Shown: in pieces, positions 8,799 to 18,087 of the stretch
Position numbering within the stretch: the stretch's first letter is position 1
How the letters are laid out: the number at the start of each line of letters is the position of its first letter
Assembly (NCBI RefSeq): GCF_000204415.1
Contig: NC_015416.1
Span: forward strand, 372,001 to 436,000
Reading direction: 5' to 3'
DNA: 64,000 nt
From: Methanothrix soehngenii GP6
GTDB taxonomy: Archaea > Halobacteriota > Methanosarcinia > Methanotrichales > Methanotrichaceae
Program-made: the position numbers and the translations under genes
Notes under the pieces: model-generated
Database searches by the model: none
Told to the model about the DNA's origin: nothing
What the model saw: only the letters and a program-made list of their open reading frames with translations

Positions 8799-9647
8799 AT
8801 GTTCATGACCACCACCGAATCAGAGCCGACTACCGAATCAGAGCGAACATTCAGCCAGCTCGATATAGCGCCCACTGTCGCTCGATTGCTGGGAATCCAG
8901 TTGCCTCTCAATGATGGCAGGGCAATCGATCTGGTGGAGGGCTGGGGCTGCAGGAATGCCGCAATCATAATAGTAGACAGCCTGGGATATGACCTGCTGA
9001 TGCATCTCTTGCCCTGTCTGAAGAATACATCTCGTCTAATAGATGATGGAATTCTTCTCAGAGCCAAAGCAGTCTCCAATCACACCACTCCTGCCATCGC
9101 CAGCATTCTGAGCGGCCTTGTGCCCGAGCATCATAAGATCTTTGATAAGGCAGGGGCAAAGGCCTCAAGCATCCTCAGCCTGCCTGAGATCGCCAGCGCT
9201 GCAGGTCTGCGATCTGCGGTGATAATGGAGACAAACGGAGCTGAGGTCTACGAGGGTCTGATCGAGATCATCCATGGAATATCGGACCGCATTCCTCCGG
9301 AGGAGTTTGATCGAGAGGCCTGCAGCATGACCCTGCAATCCCTGCGAGAGGGCCCCAGGCTTCTCGTCTCTTATTTTATTGGAATCGACAAAAGCGTGCA
9401 CATGGGTCGGGAATGGAGCGGCATTCGTAGCGCTGTTTTGCATATCGATCGCTGCATTGGCGATATCACAGAAGAGGCAGATGAAAAGACACTGCTGATT
9501 ATTTGCGGAGACCATCCTATTCATGCCGGGCCATTGAAGAGGAGCTCTGAGCCCTATTACGTTGCTCTGATCCTGGGGAGGGGAAGATCCAAGGATAATA
9601 AAGAGCAGAACATAGATTCGATAGGTTTAAATGTCGCAAGCGAATAA
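8799..9647 (+). CDS. Alkaline-phosphatase-superfamily hydrolase, apparently with permuted motif order
   Basis: About 282 residues. A GGAGG at 8789-8793 sets the start at ATG 8799. AAIIIVDSLGYD supplies the first metal-binding Asp, NHTTPAIASILSGLVPEHH the catalytic Thr region, and ICGDHPIHAG the C-terminal metal His/Asp cluster, as in nucleotide pyrophosphatase/phosphodiesterase and phosphoglycerate-mutase-like members. Unusually, QLDIAPTVARLLGI, which normally lies near the C-terminus of sulfatases and phosphatases after the last metal ligands, is here at the extreme N-terminus (about residues 22-35). The protein has no signal peptide, so it should be cytoplasmic. Substrate unknown. Confidence 0.72.
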   Translation: MFMTTTESEPTTESERTFSQLDIAPTVARLLGIQLPLNDGRAIDLVEGWGCRNAAIIIVDSLGYDLLMHLLPCLKNTSRLIDDGILLRAKAVSNHTTPAIASILSGLVPEHHKIFDKAGAKASSILSLPEIASAAGLRSAVIMETNGAEVYEGLIEIIHGISDRIPPEEFDREACSMTLQSLREGPRLLVSYFIGIDKSVHMGREWSGIRSAVLHIDRCIGDITEEADEKTLLIICGDHPIHAGPLKRSSEPYYVALILGRGRSKDNKEQNIDSIGLNVASE

Positions 9648-9656
9648 CATGATCTG

Positions 9657-9779
9657 ATGGACGAGGATCTCTCTGAAGTTTTTCAATTAATTGCTGAAGA
9701 TGAGCGAAGACGCAGATATCTTAAAGAGGTCGGAGACTGGTTGATAGATGAGTACTTCGAGCTCCACCAGGCGTCTTAG
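9657..9779 (+). CDS. Possible small acidic protein, 40 residues
   Basis: An ATG 10 bp after the phosphatase-like gene opens a 40-codon frame beginning MDEDLSEVFQLIAED and containing a cluster of four arginines, then an amphipathic acidic tail. Composition is protein-like (charged, helical), but there is no clear ribosome-binding site and no family is recognised. It could be a small protein co-expressed with its neighbour or chance. Confidence 0.35.
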   Translation: MDEDLSEVFQLIAEDERRRRYLKEVGDWLIDEYFELHQAS

Positions 9780-9937
9780 ACAATTCACAATATTTCACAT
9801 CATAAATCTCATCAATCATCTCCTATCACATTATCGCCTCTATGCCGCGCGTCCCGCGCGCATAACTTCTAAAAATTTTTTTAGCAAACCAATCGTCTCA
9901 TGTGTCTTCTTCTAAAATTTTCGATATTGGCTGCCAT

Positions 9938-9954
9938 TGTGAAATGGTTTCACA
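9938..9954. promoter_or_regulatory. Perfect inverted repeat TGTGAAA-TGG-TTTCACA
   Basis: Seven-bp arms with a 3-bp spacer. Half-site relatives occur downstream: TTTTCACAA near 10028 and TTGTGTGAAA near 10077. The cluster lies 100-280 bp upstream of the TATA-like element at 10174 and could bind a dimeric regulator. Confidence 0.4.
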
Positions 9955-10173
9955 GAGAATAAAAACCTCCGCGCAAAAAGACGATGCCTACTGATATCTG
10001 TTATGATAGTAGTAATCGCCTGAACACACTTTTCACAACCAGTTTTAACAAGATTTCTCGGTCATGTGGCCATTGTGTGAAATACTATTCTGACTACTAT
10101 TTTGGATTTATTCTCGAAAATAAGCTTTAATAGATGTTTTAAGCAACTTACTACAACTATCGACTATTGGAAA

Positions 10174-10185
10174 GTTTTATATACC
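10174..10185 (+). promoter_or_regulatory. TATA-box-like element
   Basis: The sequence GTTTTATATACC is a good archaeal box-A match. A start about 25 bp downstream would fall near 10205-10210, just before the ATG at 10214. Confidence 0.4.
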
Positions 10186-10213
10186 ACTAAAACCAGGTTT
10201 ACATTGTGCCAAA

Positions 10214-10312
10214 ATGGCCAGACAACCTGTCTCAATACATATTGACAGGGCGGATGGAGGGCTTATTCGTCTGAGGGGATGGATGAACCTTTGCAGTATA
10301 TCTGAGAAGTAG
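10214..10312 (+). CDS. Possible 32-residue peptide or truncated gene start
   Basis: Begins MARQPVSIHIDRADGG, ends at TAG 10310-10312, and sits immediately downstream of the TATA-like element, so its transcript would be almost leaderless. Not recognised. The coding-like N-terminus followed by frames broken by stops suggests the head of a degraded gene, but no homologue is identified. Confidence 0.3.
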   Translation: MARQPVSIHIDRADGGLIRLRGWMNLCSISEK

Positions 10313-11124
10313 AAGCAGTGTCGAGTGAGCATATCTGGGGCATCGGAGCGATTTGCTCCATCACAACAATTGTGGTAGGGCTAAAAGTTCTTGATGGCAA
10401 GCTCACCACAATCCGACTGGAACGTCTACCAATAGGGATGGCATCGGGAGTAGCAATGAAGGGGATATCGATGATCTCAAAATGGTCTTTCGATGGTTGT
10501 ATAATTGCTTCACAATTAGTCCGCTTCTCATATACAAATGGCACAAGGGGTAGCAAGAAGGAGTGCATAAGGATCCTGGTTGATCATCTTTCTGAATGAC
10601 TGTTCACAGCTGGGAAGGGACGGCTTGTGAACGGGCGATGGGATGATCCACTGCCTGGATAGATCAAGATGCTCGTGGCTGGAAAGGGACGGCAATGAGC
10701 AGCTGTTGGCAGAGCTGGGATCGAGGTGCAGCAAGGCAAGGTATGCGAGCAAGGGAAGTTTGGCCTTGTTTAAAGGGAGACCAGGCAAATGGTCTTGCTC
10801 AGCCTATCTGTCGGATGAAGGGATGGCACGAGAAGCTGTGGATCGGATCAGGAAGGTGAGCAATCTTGCTGATCCGGTCAAGTGACAGAGAGCGGAACGA
10901 AGCGAGATGGATTTGCGGAGGGGGATACAATTGAGAGGACAGATCAAGCTATTTACATTGCATATGAACCTGGAGAAATCTGATCAATCGAGGCTCTCCA
11001 GGATTAGAGACAGCAAGGGCATCAATCTCAAGCGGTATTGCTCCTCTGGGGAAGAATCAACCCTCCCAGCTTTCGAATTGATATCCTGATGGCAATACTA
11101 CTGGAAGGATAAGCGGAGGAGAGC

Positions 11125-11592
11125 ATGAGGATCCGGATTGAGATAGAAGATGGCGGATTCAAATCATCTCACGAATTTGAGTCGCAAAGCATAGATAAGG
11201 AGGCCTTAAGGGATAAGATCATAGGCTTTCTCTCAGCTTCCGGTATCTTCGATAGCAAAGATGAAAGGGGAGCAATAGCGACTGCACGTGATTACCGCAG
11301 CAGCGGCACTCTCATGGACCGCCTAGAGCACTTCATCAAATTCGAATTCTCCAATACCTGGTTTACATCTCAGGAGCTGAGGGAGCGGTATGAGACCGTA
11401 GCGGACGATATCAAGCTCAGCACAGTCTCTACTTATCTATCGCGAATGAACCGCGATGGTCTGCTGGAAAAAAGGGGAAACAGAAACAACAGGCAGTATA
11501 GACTGATTGAGATGATCGAGCCTGAATTGATACCAAGTCATAATTATCAGCGCCAAAACAGCTATGAGAAAAGAGGAGCAGAGGGTAGATAA
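11125..11592 (+). CDS. Winged-helix DNA-binding protein of unknown role
   Basis: 155 residues. GGAGGAGAGC just before the ATG decides the start. Residues 1-50 form a charged domain starting MRIRIEIEDGGFKSSHEF. Residues ~70-135 look like a winged helix: FIKFEFSNTWFTSQELRERYE, then a recognition-helix-like LSTVSTYLSRMNRDGLLEKRG and a basic wing NRNNRQYRL. It is probably a transcription regulator. It lies alone, downstream of the unexplained region at 9.8-11.1 kb and convergent with the TPR gene. No target is evident. Confidence 0.65.
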   Translation: MRIRIEIEDGGFKSSHEFESQSIDKEALRDKIIGFLSASGIFDSKDERGAIATARDYRSSGTLMDRLEHFIKFEFSNTWFTSQELRERYETVADDIKLSTVSTYLSRMNRDGLLEKRGNRNNRQYRLIEMIEPELIPSHNYQRQNSYEKRGAEGR

Positions 11593-11671
11593 AAAATATT
11601 GGCCGGAAGAGCATCAACCCTTTTCCACCGCCTCCGGGTTTCCACTGTAATTCCGGCCTTTCTGCTCTGAA

Positions 11672-13789
11672 TCAATAAAGCTGGCTACTGGTCACATTGA
11701 TGCTGTATTTAGCCAGATCGTTCTTTGGGTTTATCTCCAGCACTCTCTCGAAGGCCTGGAGTGCTTCCTGGAAACGGCCCTGCCCAGCAAGTGCCAGGGC
11801 CAGGGAGTATTGAGCGAATTCATTCTTTGGATCGAGGACGACGGCCCTCTGGAGGCTCTTTAGAGCCAGCTTAGCTTCTCCAGTCCTCTCCTGGGCCAGG
11901 CCCAGCTCCAGCCACAGAACGGGATCATCAGGAGATAGCCTGGTTGCATTCTCGAAGGCTTGCCTGGATTGGTTATGTCTGTCCATCAATCTGTACACCT
12001 GGCCCAGGTTGTACCAGATGTCCGCTGAGGATGAACTGATCCCAGCTGCTTTTTGCAGGCTTTCTCTTGCCTCATCGTATCTTCCCAAGGCAGCAAAAAT
12101 GCTCCCCCGATTAGACCAGGCGGCGGAGTCCTCCGGATTGAGGGAGACGATCTCATTAAAGCACTGCAGGGCTCCAGAGCTATTGCCTGTGGCTGCCAGA
12201 GCCAGCCCTTTTCCCATCAGGCTCTCGGTGTCACTTGGCTCTTGGCTGAGAGCACTTTCAAAGAGGGGAATGGATTGGCCGTACTCCCCCTGGGCGCAGA
12301 GGATGTTCCCCAGTCCTCTGTAGCCCCGGACGCTGGGCTCTTCTGCTATAGCGGCCTCATAGTAGCTGCGGGCTTCTTCAAGTCTTCCCTTTTGATGGAG
12401 AGCTTCTGCTAATCCCATGAGAGCGTCCGGATTTTGCGGCTCGATATCCAATGCTCTATTGAAGCTCTCTATAGCCGGATCTATATTCGTCTGCAATAGG
12501 AGAATCTCTCCTCTTCCTATCCAGGCGGCGGAGCTATTAGAATCGTGTCCAAGAAGCTCCTCATAAGACTGCAGGGCCTGGTCGAGGTCCCCGAGATCCA
12601 ACTGCGCTTTTGCCATTCCCAGCAGCGCTCTTGCGTTCTTCGGGTCCTGTCCCAGAATTAGGCCATAATGCTCTGCTGCTTGAATTGATTCATTCCTCTC
12701 CAGAAGGTCGTCTGCAATCTTCTGCAGGGCAATGATGTTGTCGGGCTCCAGCTCCAGGATCCGGCGATAGCACTTATTTGCCTCCTTTTCTCTGCCCAGA
12801 CTGCTAAGAGCCAGCCCTTTTCCGTAAAGGGCAGAGACGTTATCTTTCTTTAGCAGGAGGGCAGCGGAATAGCTCTCTAGAGCTGACGAAAAGTTCCCCC
12901 TGGCCAGGAGAAGATCGCCTTTGCCAAGAATCGTCTGGATATCATGGGGATTGATCTTCAGGGCCTGATCGAAGGCCTGGAGCGAGGAGCTGTAATCCTC
13001 AGTGGCATAGCGGACCATGCCCAGTCCCCGCCATGATTCGAAGTCCTCCGGGTTTTTCTCCAGTACCGTATAATAGTCCTCTTCTGCCCTATCGACCTGG
13101 CCGAGCTGGCGGTAGCATTCTGCTCTGCCCTTCAGGGCGAGAATGTCGCTCTTATTCTGTTCCAGCAGGAGGTTGAAGCTATTCAGGGCCTCAGGATAGC
13201 GAGCCAGGGTGAGGAACAGATCTCCCTGGTTGAACAGGATCTCTGTGTTGTTGGCCTCCAGGCTCAGCGCCTTCTTATAGCTTCTCAGGGCGTGATCGTA
13301 GTCCTCGAGCATCAACTGGGACTGAGCAAGGCGGTTATAGAGGGTCATGTTCCCGGGATCGAGGCGCAGGGCGCTGTCGAAGCATAGCTGGGCCATTCTG
13401 TACCTTCCTGTCTCCATCATTATCTCTCCTTTCAGGCTCCAGGCCTCATCGAGGGACTGATCTATCCTCAGAACCTGGTCGAGGGAGCGAATTGCTTCTT
13501 GAAGATACCCCAGCCCGAAGAGGATCCGTCCTTTGAGCAGCCATGCTTCGGCCAACTCGTCATCGATCTCCAGCGATAGGTTGATTCTCTCCAAGGCCAG
13601 GGGATATGAGCCATTCTGGCTGTAATTCATAGCCTCTCTCAAATAAAAGTCAGAGTTAGGGATGGAGGTACCGCCGGTGGTGGCTGAGGTAGGAGCGGAT
13701 TCGAAGAGGATCAAAGCACAGGTCAAGAGAAGGCAGATTGACAGGACCCCTGTCCAGAAGGAGCGTTTATCCATTGGCATCAGGATCAT
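11672..13789 (-). CDS. Secreted or membrane-anchored TPR-repeat protein
   Basis: 705 residues. An N-terminal signal sequence or anchor (FWTGVLSICLLLTCALILF) is followed by tandem 34-residue tetratricopeptide repeats filling the rest of the protein (about 18-19 units), with the usual W/G/Y/A/P pattern, for example LDEAWSLKGEIMMETGRYRM and AEAWLLKGRILFGLGYLQEA. Such proteins scaffold complexes on the extracytoplasmic face; large arrays are common in Methanothrix. Starts at M1, M4 or M6 are all possible. No partner is indicated by the neighbours. Confidence 0.85.
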   Translation of the reverse strand: MILMPMDKRSFWTGVLSICLLLTCALILFESAPTSATTGGTSIPNSDFYLREAMNYSQNGSYPLALERINLSLEIDDELAEAWLLKGRILFGLGYLQEAIRSLDQVLRIDQSLDEAWSLKGEIMMETGRYRMAQLCFDSALRLDPGNMTLYNRLAQSQLMLEDYDHALRSYKKALSLEANNTEILFNQGDLFLTLARYPEALNSFNLLLEQNKSDILALKGRAECYRQLGQVDRAEEDYYTVLEKNPEDFESWRGLGMVRYATEDYSSSLQAFDQALKINPHDIQTILGKGDLLLARGNFSSALESYSAALLLKKDNVSALYGKGLALSSLGREKEANKCYRRILELEPDNIIALQKIADDLLERNESIQAAEHYGLILGQDPKNARALLGMAKAQLDLGDLDQALQSYEELLGHDSNSSAAWIGRGEILLLQTNIDPAIESFNRALDIEPQNPDALMGLAEALHQKGRLEEARSYYEAAIAEEPSVRGYRGLGNILCAQGEYGQSIPLFESALSQEPSDTESLMGKGLALAATGNSSGALQCFNEIVSLNPEDSAAWSNRGSIFAALGRYDEARESLQKAAGISSSSADIWYNLGQVYRLMDRHNQSRQAFENATRLSPDDPVLWLELGLAQERTGEAKLALKSLQRAVVLDPKNEFAQYSLALALAGQGRFQEALQAFERVLEINPKNDLAKYSINVTSSQLY

Positions 13790-13850
13790 TTGTCATCGCT
13801 TATGGGATAAAATTAACCTTCAAAAGAGGAGTTTTTCCCCGCCATGAGTA

Positions 13851-14216
13851 TCATTGCAGTATCAGTTCCACTATATCGCCATCATCGAGCCTCAGCTCAT
13901 CCCGCAGCCGCAGGGGAGATATGATCTCCACCAGATCCGGAGGATAAGAGCTCCTGTCTGGCCGGATGATTGCCCCCTCCAGGCCATTTAATTTTATCTT
14001 ATAGCACCTGCATTCCCCAAAAGACCTCTCCTCCTCTCGAAATCCCTCTATGAGGATCTGATGAGGACCGGGATTGAAGGGCTCATCGAGCTTTATGTTA
14101 AGCGTGCCGGGAAAGGGCACAAATCCCAGCTTCTGGATGAACTGATGGCGATAGCCCTTTCGCGAGATATAGTACTGCCCCTGGCCCAGTCCGCCCACCA
14201 CTCTTCCCCGCATCAC
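13851..14216 (-). CDS. ribK: CTP-dependent riboflavin kinase (DUF120)
   Basis: 121 residues, matching the stand-alone archaeal RibK domain (~125-135). GRVVGGLGQGQYYIS is the nucleotide-binding loop, FVPFPGTLNIKL the conserved PGTLN segment, and EIISPLRLRDELRLDDGD the C-terminal motif. It phosphorylates riboflavin to FMN using CTP. Many archaea fuse an N-terminal HTH domain; that is absent here. The start is GTG 14216 or ATG 14213, after GGGGAG. It is the last gene of a leftward run with the PHP, aconitase-family and acl genes. Confidence 0.92.
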   Translation of the reverse strand: MMRGRVVGGLGQGQYYISRKGYRHQFIQKLGFVPFPGTLNIKLDEPFNPGPHQILIEGFREEERSFGECRCYKIKLNGLEGAIIRPDRSSYPPDLVEIISPLRLRDELRLDDGDIVELILQ

Positions 14217-14241
14217 CGTGGTTCTCTCCCCCGCAAAGAAT

Positions 14242-14907
14242 TTAGGCCTTTCTCCTTCGTCCTCCTCCCGTGGTCAGGATCAGGTATATCGACTTGAACG
14301 TATTCCCGATGAAGAACTTGGGAGGTGTTCTCTTGCCTATGATCCTTGTCCTTCCCGCCTGGATGGCCTCTATCGCCTCGAATGCATCTGCTGCCTCTAT
14401 CTCCGTGACTCCGAGGCCCACAGTGGCGGCAAAATGCGAGTCGCTCCCTGCGACTGCAGGAAGGTGGCGCCTCTTTGCTCCGATCAGCGCCCGGGCATTG
14501 GCTATGCCGAAGAGGTGCTTGGAGTTGTAGACCTCCACAGCATCGCACTCCGGTATGCGCCCGATGGCATGGCGGAAGGGGTGATATGGATGGGGGACTA
14601 TAGCGATCCCTCCCTGCTCGCGGGCCAGGTCTGTGGTCTCCTCCGGGCTGAGCCCTCTGGGAGGCAGATCCTCAATGCCCAGGACCAGCAGATGGCCTTC
14701 TGAGGTTGTGACCTCTGCTCCGGGGATGAGTATCAGATCCAGCTTATCCTCTTGGATGATCTTCATCGCCTGCTGGGATCCTCTCAATGTATCGTGATCG
14801 GTAATCGACAGGCCGTCGAGGTCCCGGCGAGCGGCAGCCCTCAGAATAGTCCTGACATCGTCCCGTCCATCTGAGCAGTTGGAATGGACGTGCAGATCAA
14901 ACCTCAT
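14242..14907 (-). CDS. PHP-domain phosphoesterase
   Basis: 221 residues. The start [16 protein letters not shown] carries the HxH of PHP motif I; SITDHDTL is motif [16 protein letters not shown] motif III, and [12 protein letters not shown] the C-terminal D-x-H ligand set. Stand-alone PHP enzymes hydrolyse phosphoesters such as 3',5'-bisnucleotides or 5' ends of short RNAs; which applies is unknown. Its ATG overlaps the stop of the aconitase-family gene as ATGA, so translation is probably coupled. Confidence 0.88.
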   Translation of the reverse strand: MRFDLHVHSNCSDGRDDVRTILRAAARRDLDGLSITDHDTLRGSQQAMKIIQEDKLDLILIPGAEVTTSEGHLLVLGIEDLPPRGLSPEETTDLAREQGGIAIVPHPYHPFRHAIGRIPECDAVEVYNSKHLFGIANARALIGAKRRHLPAVAGSDSHFAATVGLGVTEIEAADAFEAIEAIQAGRTRIIGKRTPPKFFIGNTFKSIYLILTTGGGRRRKA

Positions 14908-16151
14908 TTAGAAACCCCGGGCACGGCCAGACGGCCCTGGAGAGCGGAAGCGGCAACAGTAGCAGGGCTGGCCAGATAGACCAATCCTCCTTTTCCCATT
15001 CTTCCTGGGAAGTTCCGGTTGGAGGTGGAGACGCACACCTCTCCTTCTGCCAGGACCCCCATATGGGCTCCCAGGCAGGGACCGCATCCCGGAGGACCGA
15101 TCATGGCACCCGCTTCCACCAGAGTCTGGATGATTCCCCTCTTAAGCGCATCGAGCAGAACCTCTCTTGAAGCGGGTATTACCAGGGTTCTGGCTCGAAC
15201 CTTCTTCCCCTTCAGTATCCCGGCAGCCGCCTCCAGGTCTTCCAGTCTGCCATTGGTGCAGGTGCCTATGAAGGCCTGATCTATCTTTAGCCCCGCCAAT
15301 TCAGAGACCGGCCGGACGTTGTCCACCCGGAAGGGGGCCGCCACCTGGGGTTCAAGCTCAGCTATATCGTAATCATATTGCTGCTGGTATGAATCCGGAT
15401 CAGAGAAAACCTGAGTGTACGGCTGGCGCGCCCGGCCACGGAGCCACTCATCTGTCTTCTCATCCGGCGGGACGATGGCCGCCTTAGCCCCCATCTCCAC
15501 CCCCAGGTTGCAGAGGGTCATCCTTCCTGATATGCTCAGACCTTCAATGGCGGGACCGATATACTCGACCGCCTTGTAGGTAGCGCCATCTGCACCCAGA
15601 TCTCCTATCACCTGGAGAGCAATGTCCTTGGCAGAGACGAATGGAGCGAGTCTTCCCTCCACCTTTATTCCTATGGTCTCGGGCACCCTGAACCATAACC
15701 GGCCAGCGGAGTAGATCTCGGCCATGTCAGTTGCCCCAACGCCTGTGCCGAAGGCTCCAAAAGCGCCATAGGTACAGGAATGTGAGTCCGCTCCCACCAG
15801 CAGTGTGCCGGGAAGGGCGAAGCCCTGCTCTGGGAAGACCTGATGGCAGACCCCTGTGCCGCAGTCGAAGAAGTGGGAGATATTCTGCTCGCGGGCCCAG
15901 TTTCTCACCTCTCTTTGCAGATCGGCAGCGGTCTCATTGTTGGCCGGGACGATGTGATCGTATGGCACAACCACTCTATCCGGGTCCCAAACCTTTTCTG
16001 ACCCCATCTCCCGGAAGGATCTGATGGCCAGCACCGATGTCCCGTCATGAGACATGGCATAATCTATCTCCGCCTCCACGATCTCCCCAGGCTCTGCCAT
16101 CCCGTCATAGCCGGAGGCGCGGGAGAGTATCTTCTGGCTTATAGTCGCCAA
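14904..16151 (-). CDS. Aconitase-family dehydratase, large subunit (HacA/LeuC type)
   Basis: 415 residues, typical of the archaeal homoaconitase/isopropylmalate isomerase large subunit. Cluster-binding cysteines are in the CTNGRLED region and in [32 protein letters not shown] is the active-site segment. It binds a 4Fe-4S cluster and isomerises a tricarboxylic acid together with a separate small subunit, which is not in the window. HacA and LeuC cannot be separated by inspection. Being 67 bp downstream of aclA on the same strand suggests it may handle citrate or homocitrate. Product start [14 protein letters not shown] is the family's usual N-terminus. Confidence 0.85.
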   Translation of the reverse strand: MATISQKILSRASGYDGMAEPGEIVEAEIDYAMSHDGTSVLAIRSFREMGSEKVWDPDRVVVPYDHIVPANNETAADLQREVRNWAREQNISHFFDCGTGVCHQVFPEQGFALPGTLLVGADSHSCTYGAFGAFGTGVGATDMAEIYSAGRLWFRVPETIGIKVEGRLAPFVSAKDIALQVIGDLGADGATYKAVEYIGPAIEGLSISGRMTLCNLGVEMGAKAAIVPPDEKTDEWLRGRARQPYTQVFSDPDSYQQQYDYDIAELEPQVAAPFRVDNVRPVSELAGLKIDQAFIGTCTNGRLEDLEAAAGILKGKKVRARTLVIPASREVLLDALKRGIIQTLVEAGAMIGPPGCGPCLGAHMGVLAEGEVCVSTSNRNFPGRMGKGGLVYLASPATVAASALQGRLAVPGVSK

Positions 16152-16218
16152 GTCCCTTTCTCCACAGTGCTGCTTATGCTCTCATTCAATGGCGATCCTC
16201 CATTATCTCAGGCATCTG

Positions 16219-18087
16219 TTATCGATCTCTTTTGCACTGAATCTCTTCCTCCGAGGGCATCATATAGGCGATATCCTCTGCCGGGTGGCGGTAGAGCCGG
16301 GAGCCGAGTCGCTTCTGATCCAGGATATGACCTATCAGGCCGATGCTGCGGCCCAGAGCAAAGAGGCCGTTCAGATATCCCAGGCGCACCACCTCATCGA
16401 TCTCCTCTTTGCTGAAGGCGCCGCAGGAACTCATCAGGTCTATGAACAGAATACCGATGCACCCGTCGACATTCAGTATCAGGTTACCTTTCTTGGCGGT
16501 GGTGAGCTCCTCTACCTGCAGGGCATAGTTCAGAAGCTCGGTCGAGGGGAAGTTGGCCCGGGCATAGCTGATGAGCAGCTGGACTCTCTTGTCCGGGTTC
16601 TTTACGCTCTTGATCTTGTGGCCTATGCCAGGGATGTTAATACCCTTCTTTTTCATCTCGCCCACAAACTGCTCCGGGGCGAGGCCGGTCTCTTGTGCCC
16701 GCTTGAACTCCCGGGCGGCATCGTCGATTGCCCCCCCAAACCTGGGGCCGATGGTTAAAAGCCCGCTGCATAACGATGAGATCAGATCCTTTCCCGCACA
16801 GGAGGCAACTATGGCATTATGTGCTCCCGAGACCGCCGGGCCGTGGTCCGCCACGATCTGGATGACCAGCTCAATGAAGTGGGCGGCATATTCTGGGAGC
16901 TCTTTCTTGAACCATAACAGGCCGATGACCCCACCTATTCCCATCTTCCGGTCCAGGACATCGGATAGCTTCTTTCCTGCATACAGCAGCTCCTCGCCGC
17001 TGTCATCGGATATCGTGCAGATGAATGTGGTGGGCTTGCGGATATCGCCAGTGGCCAGAGCTTTGCTGTAGTCCGTGGGGATGCGGGGAACCTCAGGCTC
17101 ATCGAACTTCTGCACTATACCCCGAGTGAGGAGCATATCGTAGACCTGGCGCACCATTTCTCCATAGTCATCGAAAGACCTGGGCACATATGCTCCTGCC
17201 TGGCGGAAGGCATCGTTTTTAGCCTGAGCAGTCTCCTTTTCGGTGTTGGCCTTGGCACCGGCATGGCCAAACTGGACGCTGGCCGGAAGGTAGGGCGAGC
17301 AGGTGCCTGTGACCCAGGCCACCAGAGGTTTGGTGATCTTCTTCTCTTTGAGGGCCTGGATGATCATGTACTCGTCCTCACCGCCCAGCTCGCCCAGGCA
17401 GGCGATCATCTTGATGGCTGGATTTCTCTCATAGCGGAGGATGTGGTCGAGCATGTTCGATCCGGGATAACGGTCTCCTCCGATGGCCACTCCTTCATAG
17501 ATGCCATCGGAGTTTCTGGAGATTATATTGAATGCCTCATTGAGCATGCCACCCGATTTGGAGACGAAGCCCACGCATCCCGGTCGATATAGCTTGGAGG
17601 CGATGATGTTCTCGATGGTACCGGCGGTGTTCCCTATGCGGAAGGCACCTGCAGTCATCCCCCCCACCGTCGCCGGACCGATGACGATCTTGTCCAGTTT
17701 CCTAGCTGTGGCGGCCATCACCCTGGATTGCCTCTCAGGCACGCCTTCGGCGATGACGGCGACGATGCGAATGGTATCCTCCTTCAGCGCTTCCATGGTG
17801 GTCTCAAAAGCTGATCGGTGGCTGGCAAAGTTGACCATCACATCTGCCTCTGGATAGGCAAGAGCTGCCAGGGGGATGGTCTTGTACATGGGCAGGATTA
17901 TCTCTTTGGTTCCCCAAAATGCCTTATGGATCCCGGCTCTGCTTGGATTAATGATAGCCGAGATGCTGGGCGACGAGCGCTTGCAGACATAATCGAAGTC
18001 CAGCATGCGCTGGATGGCATTGGTCTGGTAGCCATAGACGAATGCTTTTGTATTTATGTCAAAGAGAACGTAATCTTTCCTGCTCAT
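16219..18087 (-). CDS. aclA: ATP-citrate lyase, large (citryl-CoA lyase) subunit
   Basis: 622 residues, close to bacterial AclA (~610). The N-terminal ~330 residues are succinyl-CoA-synthetase-alpha-like, with the phospho-His motif VQFGHAGAKANTEKETA (His ~275). The C-terminal ~270 residues are the citrate-synthase-like domain: DHGPAVSGAHN, IGHKIKSVKNPDKRVQ and LILNVDGCIGILF match the corresponding stretches of eukaryotic ACLY. It cleaves citrate with ATP and CoA to acetyl-CoA and oxaloacetate, or runs in reverse. Its ATG overlaps the aclB stop by 4 bp. No residue loss is obvious. Confidence 0.93.
   Translation of the reverse strand: MSRKDYVLFDINTKAFVYGYQTNAIQRMLDFDYVCKRSSPSISAIINPSRAGIHKAFWGTKEIILPMYKTIPLAALAYPEADVMVNFASHRSAFETTMEALKEDTIRIVAVIAEGVPERQSRVMAATARKLDKIVIGPATVGGMTAGAFRIGNTAGTIENIIASKLYRPGCVGFVSKSGGMLNEAFNIISRNSDGIYEGVAIGGDRYPGSNMLDHILRYERNPAIKMIACLGELGGEDEYMIIQALKEKKITKPLVAWVTGTCSPYLPASVQFGHAGAKANTEKETAQAKNDAFRQAGAYVPRSFDDYGEMVRQVYDMLLTRGIVQKFDEPEVPRIPTDYSKALATGDIRKPTTFICTISDDSGEELLYAGKKLSDVLDRKMGIGGVIGLLWFKKELPEYAAHFIELVIQIVADHGPAVSGAHNAIVASCAGKDLISSLCSGLLTIGPRFGGAIDDAAREFKRAQETGLAPEQFVGEMKKKGINIPGIGHKIKSVKNPDKRVQLLISYARANFPSTELLNYALQVEELTTAKKGNLILNVDGCIGILFIDLMSSCGAFSKEEIDEVVRLGYLNGLFALGRSIGLIGHILDQKRLGSRLYRHPAEDIAYMMPSEEEIQCKRDR

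Larger units (their letters stand above)
9780..11124. other. 1.3-kb region without a recognisable gene
   Basis: The first ~430 bp are A/T-rich with a GC hairpin-like stretch (around 9843-9861), a T-run, and repeated TTGTGAAA/TTTCACAA motifs. A TATA-like element at 10174-10185 precedes a short frame at 10214-10312. From about 10320 to 11090 the DNA is more GC-rich and holds only short, overlapping frames (for example 10318-10599, 10643-10885, 10907-11089) with no recognisable family and no consistent ribosome-binding sites. Two near-identical 16-mers (GCTGGGAAGGGACGGC near 10610 and GCTGGAAAGGGACGGC near 10678) occur about 68 bp apart. It may be a decayed gene or encode a structured RNA; neither is shown. 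Confidence 0.5.

Noticed and set aside
10560-10590. ATCCTGGTTGATCATC, which recalls the 5' end of 16S rRNA
   Set aside because: The similarity is limited to about ten bases, and nothing downstream matches rRNA.
10263-10885. Several 80-100-codon frames on both strands in the gene-less region
   Set aside because: They overlap each other on opposite strands, lack ribosome-binding sites and resemble no family; reported as an unexplained region instead.
10320-11090. Possible RNase P or SRP RNA gene
   Set aside because: I could not find the conserved core sequences of either RNA; the region remains unassigned.
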